Below are positions 1 to 13,004 of a stretch of 64,000 bases of DNA, piece after piece. The stretch is from Cristatella mucedo (Eukaryota > Bryozoa > Phylactolaemata > Cristatellidae), in NCBI GenBank assembly GCA_009760855.2, contig WPIO01000313.1:36383-100382 (forward strand), read 5' to 3'. The translations under genes and the position numbers were made by a program. The notes under the pieces were generated by a model that was not told the DNA's origin, did not search any database, and saw nothing but the letters and a program-made list of their open reading frames with translations. How positions within the stretch are numbered: the stretch's first letter is position 1; each line of letters begins with the position of its first letter.

Positions 1-30
1 CTGCCAGACTCCTGGAACGGCATGAAGTCG
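1..30 (+). CDS. LRR cassette exon copy 1 (3' end only)
   Basis: The window opens inside an array exon. Ten codons (LPDSWNGMKS) are followed at position 31 by the donor gtaagctcag found after the other copies. The rest lies left of the window. It differs from type A at the codon before GMKS (Asn instead of Lys), so it may be a separate subtype. The reading frame, with the donor after a complete codon, matches the full copies. Confidence 0.8.
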
Positions 31-124
31 GTAAGCTCAGAAGTAAAGTTGCAACGCCTACATTTAAAAAAATGTGTAGCCTAGGCAACGTCTAACTACC
101 ATAAAAAAGAATTGTTAAAGCACT

Positions 125-1820
125 GGTGCACTTTTTTAAAATGCCTATGTCTACGATCAACCGACTCCTTAACTCCTCCCAGATTAGCTATATCCCTAGC
201 AATTATCGTGAAGATCAAGCAGATTGCTTCTGTAGCATCTTTGTCGACAAGATAGACAAGAGCAGGGATTCCATCCCTAGGGTTGCAGCATAACATGCCT
301 ACTGGAATTATGTCATACAACTGCATGGAGCTCCTTAACATCAACGTTCAAGGATGCAATGAGTGGCAATATTCTAAAGTGGATATCCTTATCAAAGAAG
401 AGAAATAGGCCGGTAGACCCTATTCTTGCTCTCCTACTTCCGATATGCTATTATCCATCTTCTGGTTTTATGCATATTTGAAGCAATAAAGATGTCATTA
501 GCCTTTCTTCACATCCCAGCACTTCTCATAAAGGCTATAACCTGGCCACTACTCAAGAAAGCAACGATTGACTGAGAGAAGTTGGGCAACTTCTCAGTCT
601 CTCTTCTATAGCTAATATAAAAGAAGCTGGACTGATTCGTTGCAGACCAGCTGAACTCTTATAGTGGAATTAGAAACGTCGGTAGTAAGATTCAATATGG
701 TTTTAGAACTAATTAGTCAACGGAGTCAACATAACTTCTTGTGTGTTATGACGTTCTTAGTAATGCAGGCTTAAGCTTGTTCGGCTGAATTTTTAGGCTT
801 GTTTTGATACTATCGATATGCCAGTGCTCGTGTGTGGTGCGTCATGCCAGTTTATCACTGGCACTGCACTGCAATAGTCCAGTTATTATCTTAGTAGCCC
901 ACTCCAGGGAATAACCGTTGACGGAAAATGATCAACATGAGACCCTATTTCAAGTTGAGTTGCCTACGGGCTTTGTCCTCAGTTGTGTTCGTTTAACAGT
1001 TGAGATCTGACTGCTTGCCGATTTGATAGCCAGGCACAGTCTAGGCATTCACCACGTAGAGAACACTCACTGGCCCCAATGCTTTTACGCCTCCTAGTCC
1101 TTCAGCATGTAAAATATTCTCACCTTTCATGCTGCATGTATATATGACATCCACACATAAATGTAAGCAAATCTTTAGAAATTAGATGATTAAAGCAACG
1201 TACTCGTTATGGAAAAAACTGTGGAATGTCCAAATGGGTACGGTTATATGGTACAATTGGCTCTGGTCTTTTATATGTATTTTTGAATCTAAGGCTTCCC
1301 ATTTCAAATGGACCGTTTATTGAACGACCTCGTAAGCTCCACCGTCAAGCCTGCATACCTTCAGGTAAATAATATCGTTAAATTCCGGCTTCTTTAGTCT
1401 GGGATACTACATTTATATTGGGAATTTGTGTGCAGCTTCCTGTCTCGACATCCGAAATTCACTGTTCGTTTGCCAGCATTTGCTACACGGTTTCTTTTTC
1501 TTTAGCCCCAGCCTACCTATCAGATTTGCTTCCCCACGAGGCTAAGCATGCTACTACCCACCCTTCTAAATCTGGTAGTTTACCTACACCTCAAATGAAT
1601 GTCTAGTCATTTGGAGACTTGCCATTAGTTCGCATGGTCCTAAAGCCTATACAGACTTCGGCCTATCGTCATGCCATATCCTGACTTTAAAAAGATCTAT
1701 TAATCCCACCACTTAGTGGGTCCGTGTGATTTTCCTTTAGTGTGCTTAACTGCGAGGACACCTTTATTGCTGCCATTAGCCACAGTATCATGGTGACCCT
1801 GTATGTGTCCCCTTTAAGTA
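125..1820 (+). mobile_element. LINE-A remnant in unit 1 (CR1/L2-type non-LTR retrotransposon)
   Basis: Scattered, frameshifted reading frames follow the order of a CR1/L2-type ORF2. A linker containing DQADCF..FVDKID lies near 200-260, and a reverse transcriptase start with PLLKKATID near 550-575. A decayed palm block lies near 1020-1070, where the active-site motif is lost. The C-terminal stretch APAYLSDLLPHEAKH lies near 1506-1550 and is followed by a 3' UTR ending around 1820. No frame is open for more than about 100 codons, so this is a fossil. The endonuclease region is absent (5' truncated). Confidence 0.8.
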
Positions 1821-2229
1821 GATTGTGCTTGCAGTCATGGAGATTCTAGTAACACTTCCGTCATGCTTCCTTTTCAGGGAATGTAAATTACCTGGAAAGT
1901 TGTCCTTGGATGCTGCATAAATGTATTATTATAGCTTATGTTTGAAACGTATGAATGCTGTAGCCTATTTAGCTGTGTGCACTCAGATGCTGCATCGGTG
2001 TAGTTGAAATCATGTTTAGTTTACATCGCAAATAATATTTTGGTACAGCTACAAATGATCGCACATCGTTTGAACCTAAAATGACGGTTAAAGCAGCTTC
2101 ACAAACAGCTGGTGGTCATTAGCTGCAGAACTGTTTAGAACAATTCCAAACGACACTTCATCTGTAATGATACTTAGCATTTCGCTTTATCTAAAACTTA
2201 ATGCTTTAAATAGCATTAGTTTTTTAAAG

Positions 2230-3790
2230 CTGGTAACTTTAATCATATTTTCTATTGAAAGGTGTGTCGACTCAGAGTACCTCAGTCGACAAGCTAATTA
2301 CTTGTCAGTCTTGTTATCGATGCTTCCGAAGATACAAGAGTTGTCTTCAGATCGGCCTACAAAGTTCGCACGTAGTTCATACCAAATTAAAAATAGAAGG
2401 TGCTGTTCGGTAACTACACTATTGAATGCTCACATAGATGTGCTTGGTGGAATGCGATTATTCAAAGGCTGACGACTGCACCTTCTAAGAAAGATTATAT
2501 CCTCAGCAAATTTGAAGCTTCTACTTTCGGTGGACACTGTGGCAACTATGCTTTAGCCTTCTCATTTTGTCAAAACTTTGTCGACTGTGTTGGAAACACG
2601 GTCGAGTTCAGGTTAGATAAAAAGAGTGATGCAGAGGGACTTGATAGGGAGGAGATAAAAAAGGTGATGAATACACTTTTTGGTACTTAAACAATTGAGG
2701 ATAACATCTGTCCGTCAGATGACGCACTGGCTTGGCTTATTCCATCCGGTTCATGTAGGGCTCAAGTGTCATCCAGCAACCAAGTCACCCATGAAATCTC
2801 TCAACGGTCGATCCACCTTCCGTTGCTGTTCTCCTTTAGTACTCCACATCTGGGAAAAGTGTTTCAGCTCCATGGCGAAACATTTCGCTTTTCGGCTGAC
2901 GATATGCAACTGTATTTGTCATTAAAACCGTTGGAACCAGCTGCAGCAACTGATAAACTGAATACTTGCCTTGCCGTAGTTCGATCCAGGATGTTGGCTA
3001 ATAATATCACACTGAGCACTAATTAAACTGGAGGGCTACTCACAGGGTACCAGAAGCATGTGGCAGGACTGCAAGGCTTATCTCTTCTAATAGGTAATAC
3101 TGTTGTGCGACCATCATTGTTTGCTCGGAGTTGGGGTGCCGTCTTTAGCCTACGTTTGGAAAGCTTCGTTAGGAAGACTGCTTCCAGAGCTAATAATGAC
3201 ATCGATCTCTATTTAGGATCAGGAACTGTCGTCCACTGTGTCCTGAACAATATTTTGCTAGCGCCATAGTACTCTCTTATCTACATTTTTGTAAATCCCT
3301 TTAGGCTTGGCTACCTCGAAAAGCCACTAGGCCATTGTAGCTAGCTATGAATAGTGCTACAAGGCTAGTTCGGAAATCCCAGAGATTTTTCTACTTCGTT
3401 AAGAAAGCTTCGATGGCTGCCTATCGATCAACGGATGCAGAGGAGCATTGTCAACTGTGACAGTTACGTTAAGGCTTTAGAGATGAGTGGCACTGATTGT
3501 CAACATTAGCTTGCTGCAGTGTTGTATCTGGCACAAATGCTGCAACATTGTATCTTGTTCTTACTTAAAAGTTTCCGACAAAAGGAACCAAGCAGCTTCC
3601 TAGCTTCGTGTCACCGAATTTCGTCAACTTAGGTCACCTCTTCAAAAGAATATGTCCTCAGGCTTTTCTGCATACCACATTCTTCGGGTACCAGTAATTT
3701 ACATTGATACAAGCAGCGAATCCATGTGCATCCTTGAGTAAACCTACGAGGCACCTCAAACAGTGAAGTCGTTGACTGATATCACAACTT
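2230..3790 (+). mobile_element. LINE-B remnant in unit 1 (CR1/L2-type)
   Basis: A second, different LINE remnant on the same strand. The endonuclease-RT linker ending KKDYILSKFEAS lies near 2490-2520. It is followed by a decayed block with SSSNQVTHEIS (from the GVPQGS motif region) near 2766 and by the catalytic region FSADDMQLYLSLK near 2890-2930, where FADD has become SADD. An RT thumb-like tail runs to about 3790. Stops and shifts interrupt every part. Its right half matches unit 3 and unit 6 and differs from units 2, 4, 5 and 7. Confidence 0.8.
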
Positions 3791-4210
3791 TTCGAGGCTA
3801 TCTGACATTCAAGACGAAACTTGTGTTAGATGTGTTCACTGTATTTACTTCCGGTAGTTTTTACGTTCACTATCTATGTATGCTATATACGTATTGCTGT
3901 CTCAAATTAGTTTTTGTTGGGCTTCATGCTTACTTTAGCAGCTGTAAACTTTTGCATAATTTGTACGACTCTGGAAGTCTTCATTTGTGCCTCACGTCAA
4001 GCGAACATAAATAAAGTGCTACGTTCACGGTGCGGATGATGTTCGACAGATGTTTTACTAGTGCTGTTTATAATGCCGATTATTGTACGACTTCTATGTG
4101 CTGTGTCTGCTACCTATTCATAATACGTTTTTGCTGTTAACTTCCCTTATAGCAATTTTATAAGGCTTGCAAGAGTGCAAACCAGGTATACTTTCCATTT
4201 CTGTTTCTAG

Positions 4211-4351
4211 CTTACGCACCTCGATATCAGCGGGAACAAGAAGCTAACCACTTTACCTTCTTCGATATGCCAGCTTCAAGCTCTGACAATGCTGGAGGCT
4301 CAGTCTTGTGGCCTAACTAAACTGCCAGACTCCTGGAAAGGCATGAAGTCG
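4211..4351 (+). CDS. LRR cassette exon copy 2, type A
   Basis: A 141-bp exon, phase 0 at both ends, preceded by ccatttctgtttctag and followed by gtaagctcag. It encodes 47 residues with two LRRs of the LxxLxLxxN..LP type. The first starts LTHLDISGNKKLTTLP (24 residues) and the second LTMLEAQSCGLTKLP (23 residues), ending GMKS. Joining such exons end to end continues the LRR period without a break, which supports the exon borders. The sequence is identical to copies 4 and 7. It should form part of the ligand- or partner-binding solenoid of the ROCO protein encoded downstream. Whether it is always included or an alternative cassette cannot be told from DNA. Confidence 0.87.
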
Positions 4352-4439
4352 GTAAGCTCAGAAGTAGAGTTGCAACGCCTACATTAAAAAAAATGTGTAG
4401 CCTAGGCAACGTCTAACTACCATAACAAAGAATTGTTAA

Positions 4440-6050
4440 AGCACTGGTGCACTTTTTTAAAATGCCTATGTCTACGATCAACCGACTCCTTAACTCCTCC
4501 CAGATTAGCTATATCCCTAGCAATTATCGTGAAGATCAAGCAGATTGCTTCTGTAGCATCTTTGTCGACAAGATAGACAAGAGCAGGGATTCCATCCCTA
4601 GGGTTGCAGCATAACATGCCTACTGGAATTATGTCCTACAACTGCATGGAGCTCCTTAACATCTACGTTCAAGGAAGCAATGAGTGGCAATATTCTAAAG
4701 TGGATATCCTTATCAAAGAAGAGAAATAGTCCAGTAGACCCTATTCTTGCTCTCCTGCTTCCGATATGCTATTATCCATCTTCTGGTTCCATGCATTTTT
4801 AAAGCAATAAAGATGTCATTAGCCTCTCTTCAAATCCCACTACCTCTCAGAAAGGCTATAACCTGGCCACTACTCAAGAAAGCAACGATTGACTGAGAGA
4901 AGTTGGGCAACTTCTCAGTCTCTCTTCCATAGCTAATATAAAAGAAGCTGGAATGATTCGTTGCAGACCAGCTGAACTCTTATAGTGGAATTAGAAACGT
5001 CGGTAGTAAGATTCAATATGGTTTTAGAACTAATTAGTCCACGGAGTCAACATAACTTCTTGTGTATTATGACGTTCTTAGTAATGCAGGCTTAAGCTTG
5101 TTCGGCTGCATTTTTATGCTTGTTTTGATACTATCGATATGCCAGTGCTCGTGTGTGGTGCGTCTTGCCGGTTTATCACTGGCACTGCACTGCAATAGTC
5201 CAGTTATTATCTCAGTAGCCCACTCCAGAGAATAACCGTTGACGGACAATGATCAACATGGGACCCTATTTCAAGTTGAGGTACCTACGGGCTTTGTCCT
5301 CAGTTGTGTTCGTTTAACAGTTTAGACTGACCGCTTGCCGATTTGATAGCCAGGCACAGTCTAGGCATTCACCACGTAGAGAACACTCACTGGCCCCAAT
5401 CCTTTTTATGCCTGCTAGTCCTTCAGCATGTAAAATATTCTCACATTTCATGCTGCATGTATATATGACAACACACATAAATGTAAGCAAATCTTTATGA
5501 ATTAGATGATTAAAGCAACGTACTCGTTATGGAAAAAACTGTGGAATGTCCAAATGGGTACGGTTATATGGTACAATTGGCTCTGGTCTTTTATATGTAT
5601 TTTTGAATCTAAGGCTTCCCATTTCCAATGGACCGTTTATTGAACGACCTCATAAGCTCCACCGTCAAGCCTGCATACCTTCAGCTAAATAATATCGTTA
5701 AATTCCGGCTTCTTTAGTCTGGGATACTACATATATATTGGTAATTTGTGTGCAGCTTCCTGTCTCGACATCCGAAATTCGCTGTTTGTTTGCCAGCATT
5801 TGCAACACGGTTTCTTTTGCTTTAGTCCCAGCCTACCTATCAGATTTGCTTCCCCGCGAGGCTAAGCATGCTACTACCCACCCTTCTAAATCCGGTGGTT
5901 TAGTGACTTCAAAAGGATGTTTAATAAGCTTCTATTTATGCCACCACTTAGTGGGTCCATGTGATTTTCCTTTTGTGTGCTTAACTGTGAGGACACTGTT
6001 ATTGCTGCCATTAGCCACAGTATCATGGTGACCATGTATGTGTCACCTCT
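4440..6050 (+). mobile_element. LINE-A remnant in unit 2
   Basis: Same fossil as in unit 1, very close in sequence, but with a deletion of about 90 bp just after the C-terminal RT stretch (near 5903). This brings the motif GGLVTSKGCLISF into frame and makes a 97-codon spurious ORF. Unit 7 shares the same deletion, which marks units 2 and 7 as sister copies of this half. Confidence 0.8.
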
Positions 6051-6464
6051 AAGTAAATTGTGCTTGCAGTCATGGAGATTCTAGTAACAGTTCCGTCAAG
6101 CTTCCTTTTCAGGGAATGTAAATTACCTGGAAAGTTGTCCTTGGATGCTGAATAAATATATTATTATAGCTCATATTTGAAACTTATGAATGCTGTAGCC
6201 TATTTAGCTGTGTGCACTCAGATGCTGCATCGGTGTAGTTGAAATCATGTTTAGTTTACATCGCAAATAATATTTTGGTACAGCTACAAATGATTGCACA
6301 TCGTTTGAACCTAAAATGACGGTTAAAGCAGCTTCACAAACAGCTGGTGGTCATTAGCTGCAGAACTGTTTAGAACAATTCCAAACGACACTTCATCTGT
6401 AATGATACTCAGTATTTCGCTTTATCTAAAACTTAACTCTTTAAATAGCATTAGTTATTTAAAG

Positions 6465-8015
6465 CCGGTAACTTCAATCATATTTTCTATTGAAAGGTTT
6501 GTCGACTCAGAGTACCTCAGTCGACAAGCTAATTACTTGTCAGTCTTGTTATCGATGCTTCCGAAGATACAAGAGTTGTCTTCAGATCGGCCTACAAAGC
6601 GTAGTTCATACCAAATTAAAAATAGAAGGTGCTGTTCGGTAACTACACTATTGAATGCTCACATAGATGTGCTTGGTGGAATGCGATTATTCAAAGGCTG
6701 ACGACTGCACCTTCTAAGAAAGATTATATCCTCAGCAAATTTGAAGCTTCTACTTTCGGTGGACACTGTGGCAACTATGCTTTAGCCTTCTCATTTTGTC
6801 AAAACTTTGTCGACTGTGTTGGAAACACGGTCGAGTTCAGGTTAGATATAACGAGTGATGCAGAGGGACTTGATAGGGAGGAGATAAAAAAGGTGATGAA
6901 TACACTTTTTGGTACTTAAACAATTGAGGATAACATCTGTCCGTCAGATGAAGCACTGGCTTGGCTTATTCCATCCGGTTCATGTAGGGCTCAAGTGTCA
7001 TCCAGCAACCAAGTCACCCATGAAATCTCTCAACGGTCGATCCACCTTCCGTTGCTGTTCTCCTTTAGTACTCCACATCTGGGAAAAATGTTTTAGCTCC
7101 ATAGCGTATCATTTCGCTTTTCGGCTGACGATATGCAACTGTATTTGTCATTAAAACCGTTGGAACCAGCTGCAGCAACTGATAAACTGAATACTTGCCT
7201 TGCCGTAGTTCGATCCTGGATGTTGGCTAATAATATCACACTGAGCACTAATTAAACTGGAGGGCTACTCACAGGGTACCAGAAGCATGTGGCAGAACTG
7301 CAAAGCTTAGCTCTTCTAATAGGTGATACTGTTGTGCGACCATCATTGTTTGCTCTGAGTTAAGTGGCCGCCTTTTGCCTACATTTGGAAAGCTTTTTTA
7401 GGAAGACTGCTTCCAGAGCTAATAATCACGTCGATCTCTATTTAGGATTGTGAACTGTCGTCCACTGTGTTCTGAAAAATATTTAGCAAGCTCTATAGTA
7501 CTGTCTTATCTACATTATTGTAAATCGCTTTAGGCTTGGCTACCTCGAAAAGCCACTAGGCCATTGTACCTAGCTATGAATAGTGCTACAAGGCTAGTTC
7601 GGAAATCCCAGAAATTTTTCTACTTCGTTAAGAAAGCTTCGATGGCTGCCTAACGATCAATGGATTCAGAGGAGCATTGTCAACTGTGACAGTTAAATTA
7701 AGGCTTTAGAGATGACTGATTCTGATTGCCAATATTAGCTTGCTGCAGTGTTGTATTTGCACAAATGCTGCAACATTGTATCTTGTTCTTACTTAAAAGT
7801 TTCCGACAAAAGGAACCAAGCAGCTTCCTAGCTTCGTGTCACTGAATTTCGTCAACTTAGGTTACCTCTCTAAAAGAATATGTCGTCAGGCTGTTCTGCA
7901 TGCTGCCTTCTTCGGGGACCAGTAATTTACATTGATACAAGCAGCGAATCCATGTGCATCCTTGAGTAAACTTACGAGGCACCTCAAACAGTGAAGTCGT
8001 TGACTGATATCACAA
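6465..8015 (+). mobile_element. LINE-B remnant in unit 2
   Basis: Same fossil as LINE-B of unit 1 up to the SADD region (near 7118-7155). To the right it belongs to the second sequence class: LALLIGDTVVRPS near 7310-7345 and RGYMTLKTKLMLDV near 8023-8065, against LSLLIGNTVVRPS and RGYLTFKTKLVLDV in unit 1. Units 4, 5 and 7 carry the same class. Confidence 0.8.
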
Positions 8016-8439
8016 CTTTTCGAGGCTATATGACATTAAAGACGAAACTTATGTTAGATGTGTTCACTTTATAGGCTTCCGGTAGTTTTTATGTTCGCTA
8101 TCTATGCATGCTATATACGTATTGCTGTCTCAAATTAGTTTTTTGTTGGTCTTTATGCTTATTTCAGCAGCTGTGAACTGTTGCATAATTTGAACAACTC
8201 TGGAAGTCTTCATTTGTGCAACGTGTAAAGCGAACATTAATAAAGTGCTACGTTCACGTTGCGGATTATGTTCAACAGATGTTTTACTAGTGCTGTTTAT
8301 AATGCCGATTATAGTGTGACTGCTATGTGCTGTGTCTGCTACCTATTTACAATACGTTTTTTGCTGTTAACTTCCCTGATGGCAATTTTATGAGGCTTGC
8401 AAGAGTGTAAACGAGGTTTAATTTTAATTTTTTTTTTAG

Positions 8440-8580
8440 CTCGTGCTGCTAGAAATCAGTGGAAACGAGGGGCTAACCACTTTACCTTCCTCGATATACC
8501 AGCTTCAAGCTCTGAAAAGGCTGATGGCTCGTTCTTGTGGCCTAACTGAACTGCGGGACTCCTGGGACGGCATGAAGTCG
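8440..8580 (+). CDS. LRR cassette exon copy 3, type B variant
   Basis: A 141-bp phase-0 exon behind a long T-rich tract ending tttttttttag and before gtaagctcag. The two LRRs begin LVLLEISGNEGLTTLP and LKRLMARSCGLTELR. Compared with type A, the changes fall largely on the variable x positions of LxxLxL, while the leucine frame is kept. It differs from copies 5 and 6 by one codon: ggg (Gly) where they have gag (Glu) at codon 11. Note LR in place of the usual LP at codons 38-39 in type B. Confidence 0.86.
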
Positions 8581-8669
8581 GTAAGCTCAGAAGTAAAATT
8601 GCCAAGCTTAGATTTAAAATAGAAGTTTAGCCTAGGCCACGTCTACCTAATATAAAAAATAATTGTTGA

Positions 8670-10390
8670 AGCACTGGTGCACTTTTCTAAAATTCCGACG
8701 TCTACGGCCAACAATCACCTTAAACCCTCTGAGGTTACCTATTTACCTAGTGATCCTTGTGATGATCATGATCAGAGCTTCTGTATCATCTTTGTCAACA
8801 AGATATAAAAGATCATATTCCAGCCCTAAGGTGGCAGCTTAACATACCAATTGGTACCATATCTTTCAACTGCATCCAGTTCCACAGTATCTACGTTCAA
8901 GGAAGCAATGGGTGGCAATATTCTAAAGTGGATATCCCAATCAAAGAAAGAGAAATAGTCCAGTAGGCCCTATTCTTGCTCTCCTGTTTCTGACATGCTA
9001 TTGTCTTCTGGTTCTATGCAAATGGTACACAATAAAGAGTCATTAGCCTTTTTTCAAGTCCCAGCACCTTTCAAAAAGGCATTATTTAGGCTACTACTCA
9101 TTAAAGCAACTATTGACCATGAGAACTTGAGCAACTTCTCTGTTTCTCTTCTACAGCTCCTATAAAGAAAGCTGGACTGATTCGTGGCAGACCAGCTGAA
9201 CTCTTATATTGGAATTGCTCACGTAGCGAGTAAGATTCAATCTGGTTATAGAACTAATCAGTCCACGGAGTCAACATAACTTCAGGTGTATTGTGTATGA
9301 CCTTCTTAGGTATGGAGGCTTAAGCTTGTTTGGCTCGAGCTCTCGGCCGGTCTTGACACAATCAATCAGCCAGCCCATCGTGAGTGCGGTCCATCTTGCA
9401 TGCTCATCACTGGCACTGCACTGCAATGGTCGAGTTTCTATCTCAGTAGCCGACTCCAGAAAATAATTGTTTACGGACAAAGATCACTCTCGGACCTTTT
9501 TTCAAGTAGAGGTGTCTCACGGCTCTGTGCTTAGTTGTGTTCGTTTAACAGTTTAGACTGACCACTTGCCAATGTGATAGCCAGGCACAATCTAGGCTTT
9601 CACCACGTATAGAACACTCACTGGCCCCTTTGCTTTTACGCCACCTAGTCCTTCAGTGTGTAAAATATTCTCACCTTTCATGCTGCATGTATATATGAAA
9701 TCCATTCATGAATGTAAGCAAATCTTTATAAATTAGATGATTAAAGCAACTTACTCGTAATGGAAAAAAAAACTGTGGAATTTCCAAAATGGGTACGGTT
9801 ATATTGTACAATCGGCTCTGGTCTTTTATATGTATTATTGAATCTAAGGCTTCCCATTCCAAATGGACCGTTTATTGAACGACCACATGAGTTCTACTGT
9901 CAAGCCTGCATGCCTTCAGCTAAATAATATCATTAAATTCCGGCTTCTTCAGTCTGGAATAATACATTTATATTGGGAATTTTTTGTGCGGCTTCCTGTC
10001 TCGACCTCCGAATTTCACTGTTCGTTTGCCAGCATTTGCAACCAGGTTCCTTTTTCTTTAGCCCCAGCCTACCTATCAGGTTTGCTTCCCCACGAGGCTA
10101 AGCATGCTACTACCCACCCTTCTAAATCTGGTGGGTTACCTACACCTCCAATGAATGTCTAATCCTTTGGATACCTTGTCATTAGTTCGCATGGTTCTAA
10201 AGCCTGAACAGACTTTGGCCAATCGTCATGACGGATCCTGACATTAAAGGATGTTTAAAAGTATATAACTATCCCACCACTTAGTGGGTCCATGTGATTT
10301 CCCTTTTGTGTGCCTAACTGCGAGGACAATTTATTGCTGCCATTAGCCACTGTAGCATGGTGACCCTGTATGTGTCACCTCAAACTAGGT
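8670..10390 (+). mobile_element. LINE-A remnant in unit 3
   Basis: Belongs to the third left-half class, shared with units 5 and 6: RLPVSTSEFHCSFASICNQV near 9988-10047 and APAYLSGLLPHEAKH near 10064-10106. The RT start block with FKKALFRLLLIKATIDHEN, near 9073-9120, is better preserved than in units 1 and 2. An extra base near 8947 (agaaagagaaa against agaagagaaa) and a missing base near 9027 break the 104-codon frame that units 5 and 6 keep. Confidence 0.8.
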
Positions 10391-10794
10391 TGTGCTTGTA
10401 GTCATGGAGCATTCTAGTAACAGTTTCGTCCTGCTCTCTTTTAAGGAAATTTAAGTTACTTAGTTGTCTTAAGATGCTTCGTAAATGTATTATCATTGCT
10501 TATATATAAAACTTATGAATGCTGAAGCCTATTGAGGTGTGTACACTCTGATGCTGCACGGTGTATCTGGAATCATGTCTAGTTCATATTGAAAATAATA
10601 TTTTTGATATGGCTAAAATGATTACACATTGTTGGAACCTAAAATGACGGTTAAAGCAGCTTCGCAAACAGCTGGTGTTTCTTAGCTGCAGAACTGTTTA
10701 GAACAATTCCAAACAAGACTTCACCTGTAATGATACTTAGCATTTCGCTTTATCTAAAACTTAATGCTTTAAATAGCATTAGTTTTTTAAAGCT

Positions 10795-12360
10795 GGTAAC
10801 TTTAATCATATTTTCTATTGAAAGGTTTGTCGACTCAGAGTACCTCAGTCGACAAGCTAATTACTTGTCAGTCTTTTTTATCGATGCTTCCAAAGATACA
10901 AGAATTGTCTTCAGATCAGCGTACGAAGTTCGCATGTAGTTCATACCAAATTAAAAATACAAGGAGCTGTTCGGTAACTACGCTATTAACTGCTCACATA
11001 TATGAGCTTGGTGGAATGCGATTATTCAAAGGCTGATGACTGCACCCTCTAAGAAAGATTATATCCTCAGCAAACTTGACGCTTCTACTTTCGGTGGACA
11101 CTGGTAACTATTCTTTAGCCTTCTCATTCGGTCAATAATTCTTGGACTTTGTTGGAAACACGGTCGAGTTCAGGTTAGATAAAAGAGTGATGCAGAGGAT
11201 CTTGATAGGGAGAAGATAAAAAAAAGTGACTAATACACTTTTTTGGTACTTAAACAGTTGCGGACAACATCTGTCCGTCAGATGAAGAACTGGCTTGGTT
11301 TATTCCATCCGGTTCATGTAGGGCTCAAGTGTCATCCAGCAACCAAGTCACCTGTGGAATCCCTCAACGGTCCATCCTCGTTCCGTTGTTGTTCTCCTTA
11401 AGTACTCTAAATCTGAGAAAAGTGTTTCAGCTCCATGGCGAAACATTTCGCTTTTCGGCTGACGATATGCAACTGTATTTGTCATTAAAACCGTTGGAAC
11501 CAGCTGCAGCAACTGATAAACTGAAATACTTGCCTTGCCGTAGTTCGATCCAGGATGTTGGCTAATAATATCACACTGAGCACTAATTAAACTGGAGGGC
11601 TACTCACAGGGTACCAGAAGCATGTGGCAGGACTGCAAGGCTTATCTCTTCTAATAGGTAATACTGTTGTGCGACCATCATTGTTTGCTCGGAGTTGGGG
11701 TGCCGTCTTTAGCCTACGTTTGGAAAGCTTCGTTAGGAAGACTGCTTCCAGAGCTAATAATGACATCGATCTCTATTTAGGATCAGGAACTGTCGTCCAC
11801 TGTGTCCTGAACAATATTTTGCTAGCGCCATAGTACTCTCTTATCTACATTTTTGTAAATCCCTTTAGGCTTGGCTACCTCGAAAAGCCACTAGGCCATT
11901 GTAGCTAGCTATGAATAGTGCTACAAGGCTAGTTCGGAAATCCCAGAGATTTTTCTACTTCGTTAAGAAAGCTTCGATGGCTGCCTATCGATCAACGGAT
12001 GCAGAGGAGCATTGTCAACTGTGACAGTTACGTTAAGGCTTTAGAGATGAGTGGCACTGATTGTCAACATTAGCTTGCTGCAGTGTTGTATCTGGCACAA
12101 ATGCTGCAACATTGTATCTTGTTCTTACTTAAAAGTTTCCGACAAAAGGAACCAAGCAGCTTCCTAGCTTCGTGTCACCGAATTTCGTCAACTTAGGTCA
12201 CCTCTTCAAAAGAATATGTCCTCAGGCTTTTCTGCATACCACATTCTTCGGGGTACCAGTAATTTACATTGATACAAGCAGCGAATCCATGTGTATCCTT
12301 GAGTAAACCTACGAGGCACCTCAAACAGTGAAGTCGTTGACTGATATCACAACTTTTCGA
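10795..12360 (+). mobile_element. LINE-B remnant in unit 3 (chimeric)
   Basis: The left part (to about 11430) matches units 5 and 6, for example SSSNQVTCGIPQRSILVPLL, closer to the standard GVPQGSILGPLL motif than the SSSNQVTHEIS form of units 1 and 2. From the SADD region on, it matches unit 1 and unit 6 (LSLLIGNTVVRPS near 11640-11680). The switch between classes lies within the conserved stretch of about 100 bp near 11440-11530. Confidence 0.82.
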
Positions 12361-12775
12361 GGCTATCTGACATTCAAGACAAAACTTGTGTTAGATGTGT
12401 TCACTGTATTTACTTCCGGTAGTTTTTACGTTCACTATCTATGTATGCTATATACGTATTGCTGTCTCAAATTAGTTTTTGTTGGGCTTCATGCTTACTT
12501 TAGCAGCTGTAAACTTTTGCATAATTTGTACGACTCTGGAAGTCTTCATTTGTGCCTCACGTCAAGCGAACATAAATAAAGTGCTACGTTCACGGTGCGG
12601 ATGATGTTCGACAGATGTTTTACTAGTGCTGTTTATAATGCCGATTATTGTACGACTTCTATGTGCTGTGTCTGCTACCTATTCATAATACGTTTTTGCT
12701 GTTAACTTCCCTTATAGCAATTTTATAAGGCTTGCAAGAGTGCAAACCAGGTATACTTTCCATTTCTGTTTCTAG

Positions 12776-12916
12776 CTTACGCACCTCGATATCAGCGGGA
12801 ACAAGAAGCTAACCACTTTACCTTCTTCGATATGCCAGCTTCAAGCTCTGACAATGCTGGAGGCTCAGTCTTGTGGCCTAACTAAACTGCCAGACTCCTG
12901 GAAAGGCATGAAGTCG
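12776..12916 (+). CDS. LRR cassette exon copy 4, type A
   Basis: Identical in all 141 bases to copies 2 and 7, with the same acceptor context (ctgtttctag) and the same donor. Identity of the coding part over three copies spread across 22 kb points to recent duplication or gene conversion. The frame is open and phase 0 on both sides. Confidence 0.87.
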
Positions 12917-13004
12917 GTAAGCTCAGAAGTAGAGTTGCAACGCCTACATTAAAAAAAAATGTGTAGCCTAGGCAACGTCTAACTACCATAAAAAGAATTG
13001 TTAA